The position numbers were made by a program, and so were the translations under genes. From positions 1 to 60,565 of the forward strand of contig NZ_JACHTF010000022.1 of assembly GCF_014145325.1 (NCBI RefSeq): 60,565 nucleotides of DNA, given 5' to 3'. Below the pieces are notes generated by a model. The model saw only the letters and a list, made by a program, of their open reading frames with translations, did no database searches and was not told the origin of the DNA. Shown piece by piece: positions 27,607 to 36,007 of this stretch. Source of the DNA: Marilutibacter spongiae. GTDB taxonomy: Bacteria > Pseudomonadota > Gammaproteobacteria > Xanthomonadales > Xanthomonadaceae. Numbering within the stretch: the first letter of the stretch is position 1; every line of letters begins with the position of its first letter.

Positions 27607-29322
27607 ATGCGCCGACTGCTTGCACTCTCCTCCCTGGGCCTCGCGCTAGCGCTGGCCATCCCCGCCGCCCCCGCCGCCGACCGCGTCGTCGGCGAGGCCT
27701 TCGCCACCCGCAGCGAGGTCTACGCCCCGCATGCGATGGCAGCGACCTCGCATCCGCTCGCGACCCAGGTGGCGCTGGACGTGATGAAAAGCGGAGGCAG
27801 CGCGGTCGACGCGGCGATCGCCGCCAACGCGACGCTCGGCCTGATGGAGCCCACCGGCAACGGCGTCGGCGGCGACCTGTTCGCGATCGTCTGGGATCCG
27901 AAGACCCGGAAGCTGTACGGCTACAACGGCTCGGGGCGCTCCCCCCGCGGGCTGACCCTCGAGGAATTCCAGCGCCGCGGCCTGACCGCGGTGCCGCCGC
28001 ATGGCCCGTTGCCGGTGACGGTGCCGGGGACGGTCGACGCCTGGTTCGCGCTGCACGGCCGCTTCGGCCGCCGACCGATCGCCGAGGACCTCGCCCCCGC
28101 CATCCGCTACGCCCGCGAGGGCCACCCTGTGCACCAGGTCATCGCCTACTACTGGGGCCGCAGCGTGCCGGTGCTGTCGAAGTGGCCGGGCTTCGCCGAG
28201 CAGTTCACCGTCGACGGCAAGCGCGGCCCGCGCACCGGCGAGATGTGGCGCAACCCCAACCTGGCCAACACCCTGGAGGCGATCGCCGAGGGCGGCCGCG
28301 ACGCGTTCTACAAGGGCGACATCGCGCGCCGGATCGACGCCTACTTCAAGGCCAACGACGGCTTCCTGCGCTACGAGGACCTGGCCGCGCACGAAGGCGA
28401 ATGGGTCGAGCCGGTCAGCACCAACTACCGCGGCTACGACGTCTGGGAGCTGCCGCCGAACGGGCAGGGCATCGCCGCTTTGCAGATCCTCAACATCCTG
28501 GAAGGCTACGACCTGAAGTCCTACGGCTTCGGCAGCCCCGAGCACGTGCACCTGTTCGCCGAGGCCAAGAAGCTCGCCTTCGCCGACCGCGCGGCGTCCT
28601 ATGCCGATCCGGACTTCTACCGCACGCCGGTGGAGCGGCTGGTGTCCAAGGACTACGCCGCCGAGCGACGCGCATTGATCTCCATGGACCGGGCGATGAA
28701 GGCCGCCGAGCCGGGCGTGATCCCGCAGCTCAACGAAGGCGACACCATCTACATGACCGTCGCCGACGCCGACGGCATGATGGTCTCGCTGATCCAGTCC
28801 AACTACCGCGGCATGGGCAGCGGCATGGCACCGCCCGGCCTGGGCTTCATCTTCCAGGACCGCGGCGAGCAGTTCGTCCTCAAGCCCGGCCACCCCAACA
28901 GCTTCGCGCCGGGCAAGCGCCCGTTCCACACCATCATCCCGGCGTTCGTCACGCGCGACGGCAAGCCGTGGATGTCCTTCGGCGTGATGGGTGGTGCGAT
29001 GCAGCCCCAGGGCCACGCGCAGATCATCATCAACATGGTCGACTTCGGCATGAACCTGCAGGAAGCCGGCGATGCGCCGCGCATCCAGCACGACGGCTCC
29101 ACCGAACCGGCGGGCCAGGCCGTCGCCATGAGCGACGGCGGCGAGCTCGACCTGGAGACCGGCTACCCTTACGAGACCGTGCGCGCGCTGATGCAGAAAG
29201 GCCACAGCGTTCGCTTCGCCCACGGCCCCTACGGCGGCTACCAGGCGATCCAGGTGAACCCGGAGGGCGGCTACATCGGCGCCAGCGAATCGCGCAAGGA
29301 CGGCCAGGCCGCCGGCTACTGA
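27607..29322 (+). CDS. ggt: Gamma-glutamyltransferase family protein, secreted
   Basis: The 571-residue precursor has a signal peptide (ATG at 27607; an in-frame ATG at 27562 would spoil it). It carries family motifs ATSHPLATQVALDVMKSGGS and GNGVGGDLFAIVWD, and the autoprocessing site EGDTIYMTVADADG with the probable nucleophile Thr380, which becomes the N-terminus of the small subunit. A QSNYRGMGSGMAPPGLGF lid segment follows. It would hydrolyse or transfer gamma-glutamyl groups from glutathione or related amides in the periplasm. Some relatives are acylases, so the substrate is uncertain. Confidence 0.9.
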   Translation: MRRLLALSSLGLALALAIPAAPAADRVVGEAFATRSEVYAPHAMAATSHPLATQVALDVMKSGGSAVDAAIAANATLGLMEPTGNGVGGDLFAIVWDPKTRKLYGYNGSGRSPRGLTLEEFQRRGLTAVPPHGPLPVTVPGTVDAWFALHGRFGRRPIAEDLAPAIRYAREGHPVHQVIAYYWGRSVPVLSKWPGFAEQFTVDGKRGPRTGEMWRNPNLANTLEAIAEGGRDAFYKGDIARRIDAYFKANDGFLRYEDLAAHEGEWVEPVSTNYRGYDVWELPPNGQGIAALQILNILEGYDLKSYGFGSPEHVHLFAEAKKLAFADRAASYADPDFYRTPVERLVSKDYAAERRALISMDRAMKAAEPGVIPQLNEGDTIYMTVADADGMMVSLIQSNYRGMGSGMAPPGLGFIFQDRGEQFVLKPGHPNSFAPGKRPFHTIIPAFVTRDGKPWMSFGVMGGAMQPQGHAQIIINMVDFGMNLQEAGDAPRIQHDGSTEPAGQAVAMSDGGELDLETGYPYETVRALMQKGHSVRFAHGPYGGYQAIQVNPEGGYIGASESRKDGQAAGY

Positions 29323-29374
29323 CGCCGCGGCCCGTCCCGGCGAATCCCCGGTTTCCCTCGATGCCCGCGACGCC

Positions 29375-30091
29375 ATGATCAACGACGCACTCGACCTTCC
29401 CGCGTGGCGCAGCGCGTTGCAGCGCGAGCGTCGCGTGCAGGTGCCCGAATTCCTGCAGGCCGAGGCCGCCGACCGGCTGCGCGAATGCCTGGAGCGCGAG
29501 GTGCCCTGGACCCTCGCCCTGCGCGACGGCGAGGGCCCGCGCACCCTCGATCCAGCCGCCTACGGCGCGATGGACGAGGCCGCGCGCACGGCGCTGTTCG
29601 CCCGCACGGCGGCGTCGGCGCGGGGCCAGGCGGGCGACGACGGCTATCGCTTCGCCTACGACAGCTACATGATGGTGTCGGCATACCAACAGGGGCGCGA
29701 TCCAGGCCTGCTGCTGCATCGCCTGCTGGAAGTCTTCAACTCGCCCCAGTACATCGCCTTCGCCCAGGCGCTGAGCGGCGATCCGCGGATCCGCCGGGTC
29801 AATGCCCAGGCCACGCGGTACCGCCCGGGCCAGTTCCTGCGCCGGCACACGGACATCGACAGCCGCGAAGGCCGCCTGTACGCCTACGTGCTCAACCTGA
29901 CGCCGCACTGGGAGGCGGACTGGGGCGGGTTGCTGCAGTTCATCGACGATACCGGCCAGGTGGTCGAGACCTTCCTGCCGCGCGCCAACAGCCTTTCGCT
30001 GTTCGCGGTGCCGACCGGCCACGCGGTGAGCCTGGTCGCGCCCTGGGCCGGCAACGATCGCCTCGCAATCACCGGCTGGTGGCAGCTTTGA
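29375..30091 (+). CDS. 2OG-Fe(II) oxygenase (prolyl-4-hydroxylase-like)
   Basis: The 238-residue protein shows the double-stranded beta-helix iron site. His158 and Asp160 lie in YRPGQFLRRHTDID, His216 in VPTGHAVSLVAPW, and the 2-oxoglutarate-binding Arg is in GNDRLAITGWW. The pattern LYAYVLNLTPHWEADWGGLL is typical of prolyl-4-hydroxylase relatives. It would hydroxylate a protein or small molecule in the cytoplasm. It is followed 10 bases later by a second iron-oxygenase gene, so the two are co-transcribed. Confidence 0.88.
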   Translation: MINDALDLPAWRSALQRERRVQVPEFLQAEAADRLRECLEREVPWTLALRDGEGPRTLDPAAYGAMDEAARTALFARTAASARGQAGDDGYRFAYDSYMMVSAYQQGRDPGLLLHRLLEVFNSPQYIAFAQALSGDPRIRRVNAQATRYRPGQFLRRHTDIDSREGRLYAYVLNLTPHWEADWGGLLQFIDDTGQVVETFLPRANSLSLFAVPTGHAVSLVAPWAGNDRLAITGWWQL

Positions 30092-30101
30092 GTCCAGCGC
30101 C

Positions 30102-31718
30102 ATGAGCCAGCAGGCGCGGATGTTCCTGCAACAGGCCTGGCAGGCGCTCCAGGCCGGGCAGTGGCAGGCCGCCTGCGACGCGGCCCACGAGGCGACGCGC
30201 GCGGATGCCGGCGCCTTCGATGCCTGGCGCATGCTCGGCATCGCCGCCTTGCAGCTCGGGCGCGGCGAGCTGGCCCTGCAGGCGCTGCAGCGCGCGCACG
30301 TGCTCAAGCCCGGCGACGCCGGCACCGCGCTCGACCTGGGAGGACTCTGGCTCGATGCCGGCCAGCCCGCGCGGGCCCGGCCCCTGCTCGCCGATGCCGC
30401 GGCGGGACTGCCAGGCGACCCCCGGGCACAGTTCCGCCTGGCCACTGCGGCCTATGCCCAGGGCGACTTCGAGGTCGCCGCGCGGGGGTTCGAGGCCGCG
30501 ACGCGCCTGCAGCCCGACTGGGTGATGGCCTGGAACAACCTGGCGGCCGCGCACGGCCGTCGCGGCGACTACCCGGCCGCCATCGCCGCCGCGCGAAACG
30601 TCCAGGCGCTGGCGCCGGAGGAGGCCACCGGCCACTTCGCGCTGGCGGCATTGCTGAGCAACCGCTTCGACCGCGAGGCGCTGGGCGATGGCCTGCGGGC
30701 GGTCGAGGAGGCCCTGCGCCTGGACCCGGGCATGGCCGATGCGCATCGCATCGCCGCCCTGTTGTTGCGCAAGCTCGACGCCCCGGCGCGCGCCGAGGCC
30801 CACGCCCGGCGCGCCCTCGCGCTGGCGCCGGACAATGCCGACAACGTCGACGCCTGTGGCGAGCAGCTGCTGCTCAACGACAAGCCGAGCGAAGCGATCG
30901 AGGTGTATGCAGCGGCCTTGGCGCGCGGCGTCGATGCCCCGGCGCTGCGCCGCCAGCACGGCATCGCGCTGCTGCAGGACGGTCGCGCCGGCGACGCCCG
31001 CCAGGCACTGGACGACGCGCTGTCGCGCGCGCCGGACGACCAGCGCGCGATTGCCCATCTGGGCGTGGCGACCGCCGACGTGGAGGGCGGGGAGGCGGCG
31101 GGCGCGCTGCTGGGCGTGCAGCGCCACGTGCACCGGATCGCACTGCCGACGCCGGCCGGCTTCCGCGACGCAGCCAGCTTCCATGCCGCCCTGGCCGAGG
31201 ACATCCGCCGGCACAGCCAGCAGCGATGGGAACCCGCCGGCCTCGCCGCGCGCCAGGCGTACCTCAGCGGCGACCTTCTGGCCGACGGAACGGCGGCGAT
31301 CATGGCGTTCGAGCAGGCCCTGAGGGCAGCGATCGACGCCTTCATCGCGGGCTGCAAGCCCGACCCCGCGGACGTGTTCCTGCGCAACATTCCCCGCGAC
31401 TACGCGCTGCATGTGTGGGCCACGCAGGCCGCCGAAGGGGGACACATCGACACCCACATCCACGAGGCGTCCTGGCTGTCGGGCGCGTACTACGTCGAAC
31501 TGCCGCCGGCCGTCGCGGGCGACGACGACGCGCATCCGGGGTGGATCGAATTCGGCCGACCCTATCCGCACCTGGCGCCTGCGGCCGCCGCGATGCGCCT
31601 GGAGCAGCCGCGCGTCGGCGACCTGTTGCTGTTCCCGTCGTACCTGTTCCATCGCACCTTGCCCTATCGGGGCGCGGGCGAACGCATCAGCATCTCCTTC
31701 GACCTCGCGGCCGCCTGA
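30102..31718 (+). CDS. TPR protein with C-terminal 2OG-Fe(II) oxygenase domain
   Basis: The 538-residue protein is mostly TPR helices (residues 1-330, for example AFDAWRMLGIAALQLGRGEL and RAEAHARRALALAPDNADN). The last 200 residues form a 2OG-FeII_Oxy_5-type domain: GGHIDTHIHEASWLSGAYYV with His452 or His454, and FPSYLFHRTLPY with the distal His517. The Arg of GERISISFDL would hold 2-oxoglutarate. Such proteins are thought to hydroxylate peptides bound by the TPR part. It is coupled to the preceding oxygenase gene. A short palindrome, CCGCCGCGCGGCGG then TTT, follows at 31720-31736. Confidence 0.87.
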   Translation: MSQQARMFLQQAWQALQAGQWQAACDAAHEATRADAGAFDAWRMLGIAALQLGRGELALQALQRAHVLKPGDAGTALDLGGLWLDAGQPARARPLLADAAAGLPGDPRAQFRLATAAYAQGDFEVAARGFEAATRLQPDWVMAWNNLAAAHGRRGDYPAAIAAARNVQALAPEEATGHFALAALLSNRFDREALGDGLRAVEEALRLDPGMADAHRIAALLLRKLDAPARAEAHARRALALAPDNADNVDACGEQLLLNDKPSEAIEVYAAALARGVDAPALRRQHGIALLQDGRAGDARQALDDALSRAPDDQRAIAHLGVATADVEGGEAAGALLGVQRHVHRIALPTPAGFRDAASFHAALAEDIRRHSQQRWEPAGLAARQAYLSGDLLADGTAAIMAFEQALRAAIDAFIAGCKPDPADVFLRNIPRDYALHVWATQAAEGGHIDTHIHEASWLSGAYYVELPPAVAGDDDAHPGWIEFGRPYPHLAPAAAAMRLEQPRVGDLLLFPSYLFHRTLPYRGAGERISISFDLAAA

Positions 31719-31790
31719 GCCGCCGCGCGGCGGTTTGACGCGGGGAAACCCGCGGGTGTACACCGGAAGCCCCGGCTGGAGGATCCCGCC

Positions 31791-32579
31791 ATGCGCCGCC
31801 CGCCCCAGGCCCTCGCCCTCGCTGTTGCCATGCTGGCACTGCTGTCGGTCCCACCGCTGGCCGCCCGGCCACATGCGTCACCGGACGCGTCGGCGGACGC
31901 GCGCAACCGATTGGCGCCCCAGTTGATGGAGCTGAGCCTCAACCAGCTCGACCAGGCCGCATCGATGGCGGCCGACCATCCCAACGAACTCTGGCGCGCG
32001 CGGGCGCTGCGCTCGCTCAAGCTCGAGCGGCCCGAGCGTGCGGTCGAGCAGTTCCGGACGGCCGCGCGCTACGCCGACAAGTTCTCGCAGCACTCGCTCA
32101 GCCTGATGTACTGGCATGGCGTGGGCGTGCCTGCCGATCGCGCCCTGGCCTATGTCTGGAGCGACCTGGCCGCCGAACGCGGCTACGAGGACCTGCTGCG
32201 CGTGCGCGAGAAGATGTGGCTGTCGCTGGACGCGGCCGAACGCCAGCGGGCGCTCGGGATCGGGCCGGCAATGTACGCCCGCTACGGCGACGACGTGGCG
32301 CGGCCGCGGACCGACTGGGCGATCCGACGGGCGCTGGCGGACGCGACCGGCAGCCGCGTCGGCGCGACGGCGGACCGCATCGAGATCGTCGCACCCACGC
32401 AGGGGCACGCCAGGATGAGCGCCCGCACCGACACGCCACGGGGCAGCGAATACTACGCCGCCCATCGCTGGTCCACCGAACGCTATTGGCAGGCCGAGGA
32501 CCGCAAGTGGAACGGGCGGGTCATCGTGCTGCCGTTGGAGACCGTCGACGCCGCTCCGGCCGATGGTCACCCTGACTAG
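31791..32579 (+). CDS. Secreted Sel1-like repeat protein, paralogue A
   Basis: The 262-residue product has a signal peptide (to about residue 26, LAARP). Its core HSLSLMYWHGVGVPADRALA followed by YVWSDLAAERGY is a Sel1-like helical hairpin. The C-terminus (SEYYAAHRWSTERYWQAEDR) is shared with the next gene, and the two are clearly tandem duplicates. Sel1 proteins act as scaffolds, often in the periplasm; no partner is visible. A GGAGGA site lies 8 bases before the ATG. Confidence 0.82.
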   Translation: MRRPPQALALAVAMLALLSVPPLAARPHASPDASADARNRLAPQLMELSLNQLDQAASMAADHPNELWRARALRSLKLERPERAVEQFRTAARYADKFSQHSLSLMYWHGVGVPADRALAYVWSDLAAERGYEDLLRVREKMWLSLDAAERQRALGIGPAMYARYGDDVARPRTDWAIRRALADATGSRVGATADRIEIVAPTQGHARMSARTDTPRGSEYYAAHRWSTERYWQAEDRKWNGRVIVLPLETVDAAPADGHPD

Positions 32580-32642
32580 CGGGCTGCGACGCATCCAGGG
32601 GCGGTGCGTATCATGGACGCACCCCCTCCTCATGGAAGAATC

Positions 32643-33413
32643 ATGCGCAAACGCGTCATTGCCCCGCTGCTGGGCCTCGGGCTCCTGGTCGCCGGCGCCG
32701 CGACCGCCACGGCCCAGGACGCGAAGCCGGCGATCGGGCTCGTGTTCAAGGGCATCGAGGACATCAGCGAAACCAGCCTGCAGTCGGCCGAGGCGCTGGC
32801 CGAGTTCGGCCATCCGAACGAGCTTTGGCGCATCCGCGCGATGATGGCGCTCAAGCGCGGCGACGTGGACGGCGGCCTGGAGCGCCTGCGCATGGCCGCG
32901 CGTTACGCCGACAAGCTGTCCCAGCATTCCCTGGCCCTGATGTACTGGCACGGGGTCGGCGTGCAGGCCGACCGCGCCCGGGCCTGGGCCTGGAACGACC
33001 TTGCCGCCGAGCGCGGCTACCCGAGCCTGGAGCAATCCCGCACGGCGATGTGGTCGAAGATGAGCGAGGACGAACGCCAGCGCGGCGCGGCCCTGCGTGC
33101 CGAACTCGCGGTGGACTATGCGGACGCCGTCGCCCAGCCGCGCATGGAGCTCGCCCTGAGCCAGGCGAAGAAGTCGATCACCGGCAGCCACCTCGGCTCC
33201 ACGATCAACCAGGTGCAGGTGGGCAGCACGTCGATGCGCCGCGTCGCCCACCAGGACAGCTACTACGCACCCCAGCGCTGGAACGCAGAGGAATACTGGC
33301 AGGGCGAGGCACGCGTCTGGAAGGGCAAGGTGATCGTCCGCGACACCGAGAAGGTGACCGACACCGATACCGACACCGGCACGCAGCGCGACGCTCCCGT
33401 CGACGGCGACTGA
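32643..33413 (+). CDS. Secreted Sel1-like repeat protein, paralogue B
   Basis: The 256-residue protein has a signal peptide (to about residue 24, ATATAQ). It aligns by eye with paralogue A over its length: HPNELWRIRAMMALKRGDVD, HSLALMYWHGVGVQADRARA and SYYAPQRWNAEEYWQGEAR. It differs by an Asp/Thr-rich tail (DTDTDTGTQRD) and by lacking the long basic middle of A. The start with the signal peptide at 32643 is preferred over the in-frame ATG at 32613. A bidirectional hairpin follows. Confidence 0.83.
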   Translation: MRKRVIAPLLGLGLLVAGAATATAQDAKPAIGLVFKGIEDISETSLQSAEALAEFGHPNELWRIRAMMALKRGDVDGGLERLRMAARYADKLSQHSLALMYWHGVGVQADRARAWAWNDLAAERGYPSLEQSRTAMWSKMSEDERQRGAALRAELAVDYADAVAQPRMELALSQAKKSITGSHLGSTINQVQVGSTSMRRVAHQDSYYAPQRWNAEEYWQGEARVWKGKVIVRDTEKVTDTDTDTGTQRDAPVDGD

Positions 33414-33420
33414 TCGCCGT

Positions 33421-33451
33421 CGGTACCGGCGGTGTCAGTCCGCCGGCACCG
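33421..33451. terminator. Hairpin overlapping the stop of the AAA+ gene (both directions)
   Basis: Arms CGGTACCGGCGG (33421-33432) and CCGCCGGCACCG (33440-33451) pair with one mismatch around a seven-base loop that contains the TGA of the minus-strand ATPase gene (33435-33437). It lies between convergent genes and could terminate both. There is no T-run, so the call is tentative. Confidence 0.55.
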
Positions 33452-34916
33452 TCCGTCCGCGTGCCCAATCGCGCAGCGCGTCCACCTGCTCGGCCATCAG
33501 CACCGACAGCGGGCGGGCCTGCTTGATCTCCGCGCGCAGGCTGAAGTCGTTGAGCGCCGCACCGGTGGCGTGCGTCGCGTACAGCGCCGACACGATCGCC
33601 TGCTCGATCTCGGCCCCGGAGAAGCCCTCGCTGGCCGCGGCCAGGGCATCGAGGTCGAAGCGCGACGGATCGAGCGTGCGCTTCTTCAGGTGCAGGGCGA
33701 ACAGCTGCCGGCGGCTGTCGACATCGGGCAGGTCGACGAAGAACACCTCGTCGAACCGGCCCTTGCGCAGCAACTCCGGCGGCAGCGCGTCGACCTGGTT
33801 GGCGGTGGCCACGATGAACACGCGCGAGTCGCGTTCGGCCATCCAGGTGAGCAGATGGCCCTGCACCCGGCGCGACACGCCGCCATCGCTGTCGTCGGCG
33901 GAGATGCCCTTCTCGATCTCGTCGATCCAAAGCACGCAGGGCGCCAGGCGCTCGGCGGCGGCAAGCGCTTCGCGCAGGTTGCGCTCGGTCTCGCCGTGGA
34001 ACTTGTTGTAGAGCGCGCCGATGTCCAGGCGCACCACCGGCACGCCGAACCCGCTGGCGACCGCCTTGGCCAGCATCGACTTGCCGCAGCCCTGCACGCC
34101 CAGCAGCAGCATGCCCTTGGGCAGGTCCAGGCCGGGCGGCGCCTCGCCGCTGGCGAACACGCCGCGGCGCTGATCGACCCAGCGCTTCAGCCGGCGCGCA
34201 CCGGCGACGTCGTCCATGCGCGCGCTGTCGTATTCGTAGTGGAGGTGGCCGCTGCGGCTGAGCAGCTCGAACTTCAGCTTGGCCAGCTCGGGCAGGTCGT
34301 CCGCGCCCAGCGCGCCGTCGCGGAAGATCAGGTGGCGGGCGATGCGCCGCGCATCCACCGGGTCCAGCCCGGCCAGGTTGCGGACGATCTGCTGCACGGC
34401 CTCGCCATCGACCTGCACGCGCTTGCCGCCATGCTCGCGCGCGTAGTCCTCGGCCTGCTGGCGCACCAGCTTGAGCAGGGCATTGGCGTCGGGCAGGCGC
34501 GGGCGGTAACGCACCGCCATCGACTCGAGGTCGGGCGGCAGTTCCACCGCGTGGCCGACCATCACCAGCACGTGCGGCTGGCTGCCCCGGCGGTCGATGA
34601 TCTCGCGCATCTGCCGCTGGGTCATGGCCGCACCTAGGAAGGGATGGGCATCGAACAGCAGGTAGACCCCGCGCTGACCGGCCGCGCGGATGCTGGCCAT
34701 CGTGCTGGACATGTCCGGCGCGCCTTCTGGCGCGTCCTCGCGGTCGATGTCGATCCGTCGCAGGCCCTCGGTGATCGACCAGCGGTACATGGCGCGCCAG
34801 ACCTGCATGAGCGCCTGGCGGAACAGCTCGACCACGCGGGCTTCGTCGCGCGTCTCGATGACGATCAGGGGGGTGTTGGCGCGGATCAGTGCGACCAGGT
34901 CTTGCAGTTCGCTCAT
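33435..34916 (-). CDS. AAA+ ATPase
   Basis: The 493-residue cytoplasmic protein has an N-terminal domain of about 240 residues that resembles the non-catalytic domain of Ycf46/FtsH-like AAA proteins. It is followed by a complete AAA+ module: Walker A GVQGCGKSMLAKAV (Lys279), Walker B CVLWIDEIEKG (Asp332, Glu333), the SRRVQGHLLTWMAER segment, sensor 1 VFIVATANQ and an ELLRKGRFDEVFFVDLPD arginine-finger region. No protease domain is fused. It is likely an unfoldase or remodelling factor. The ATG at 34916 is the natural start; the frame runs further up without protein-like sequence. Confidence 0.88.
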   Translation of the reverse strand: MSELQDLVALIRANTPLIVIETRDEARVVELFRQALMQVWRAMYRWSITEGLRRIDIDREDAPEGAPDMSSTMASIRAAGQRGVYLLFDAHPFLGAAMTQRQMREIIDRRGSQPHVLVMVGHAVELPPDLESMAVRYRPRLPDANALLKLVRQQAEDYAREHGGKRVQVDGEAVQQIVRNLAGLDPVDARRIARHLIFRDGALGADDLPELAKLKFELLSRSGHLHYEYDSARMDDVAGARRLKRWVDQRRGVFASGEAPPGLDLPKGMLLLGVQGCGKSMLAKAVASGFGVPVVRLDIGALYNKFHGETERNLREALAAAERLAPCVLWIDEIEKGISADDSDGGVSRRVQGHLLTWMAERDSRVFIVATANQVDALPPELLRKGRFDEVFFVDLPDVDSRRQLFALHLKKRTLDPSRFDLDALAAASEGFSGAEIEQAIVSALYATHATGAALNDFSLRAEIKQARPLSVLMAEQVDALRDWARGRTVPAD

Positions 34917-35033
34917 CTGGCAGGGCTTCCGTGTCGAACGCCCATGATAGCGGGCGCGGCGACGGCATCGGCTAGCGGAACGTCTACTTGAGCCGAACCG
35001 GGCCGGCGGCGAGGATGGCACGACCCCACACGG

Positions 35034-35960
35034 ATGCCGCCGATGGCCTTCGATGCCTTCGCCCTGGTGCTGGCGATGCTCGCGCTGGGCTACGCGTTCC
35101 AGCGTTTCAGGGTGCTGCCCGGCGATGCGCCGCAGGTGCTGAACCTGGTGATCCTCTATGTCTGCCTGCCGGCGGCGGTGCTGCGTTATGCGCCGCGCCT
35201 GTCGCTGGAACCGGCGTTGCTGGGCGTGGTCGCGGTGCCCTGGCTGTTGCTGCTGGCGACCGTCGTGCTGGTCGGCGCATGCGCGCGCTGGCTGGGCGTC
35301 CGGCGCGACGAGCATGCCGTCCTGCTGTTGACCGTCGCCCTCAGCAACACCAGTTACCTGGGCTATCCGCTGGTACGTGCCCTGGTCGGCGAGGCCGGCC
35401 TGCCGTACGCCGTGGTCTACGACCAGTTCGGCGCTTTCGTGATCCTCTCCACCTTCGGCCTGTGGGTGCTGGCGCGCTACGGCGGCGAACATACCCCGGG
35501 GGCGCGCGAGATCGCCGTGCGCATCCTGCGCTTCCCGCCGCTGTGGGCCCTGCTGGCGGGTTTCAGCGTGATGCCCGCCGAGCCTCCGCACTGGATCGCC
35601 GGCGGCCTGCAGAAGCTCTCCGATGCCTTGTTGCCGCTGGCGATGCTGACCATCGGGCTGTCGGTGCGCCTGGCCCTGCCGCGCGACGAGCTGCGTCCGC
35701 TGGCCGTGGGCCTGCTGCTGAAGCTGGCGGTCATGCCCCTGCTGGCGCTGGCCCTGCTGCCCCTGCTCGGCCTGCAGGGTGTCATGGCGCAGGCGACGCT
35801 GCTGGAGGCGGCGATGCCTTCGATGGTCACCGCCGGCGCCCTGGCCATCGCCCAGGGCCTGGCGCCGCGACTGGCCGCGGCCATGGTCGGCTACGGCGTC
35901 CTGTTGTCGATGGCGACGCTGCCGCTTTGGGCGATGCTGGCGCGATCGCTGTTCGCCTGA
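35034..35960 (+). CDS. AEC-family permease (auxin efflux carrier type)
   Basis: The 308-residue membrane protein has about ten hydrophobic helices and AEC features: an N-terminal LGYAFQRFRVLPGDAPQVLN, the central TVALSNTSYLGYPLVRALVGE motif, and a C-terminal EAAMPSMVTAGALA. Members export or take up organic acids, amino acids or related compounds; the substrate is unknown. An in-frame ATG nine bases later (35043) is an equally good start. It diverges from the AAA+ gene over 117 bases. Confidence 0.87.
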   Translation: MPPMAFDAFALVLAMLALGYAFQRFRVLPGDAPQVLNLVILYVCLPAAVLRYAPRLSLEPALLGVVAVPWLLLLATVVLVGACARWLGVRRDEHAVLLLTVALSNTSYLGYPLVRALVGEAGLPYAVVYDQFGAFVILSTFGLWVLARYGGEHTPGAREIAVRILRFPPLWALLAGFSVMPAEPPHWIAGGLQKLSDALLPLAMLTIGLSVRLALPRDELRPLAVGLLLKLAVMPLLALALLPLLGLQGVMAQATLLEAAMPSMVTAGALAIAQGLAPRLAAAMVGYGVLLSMATLPLWAMLARSLFA

Positions 35961-36007
35961 GCGTTCGCCTCGCTATGCTGTGGACTGGATCACGAGGGGG
36001 AGAGGGC

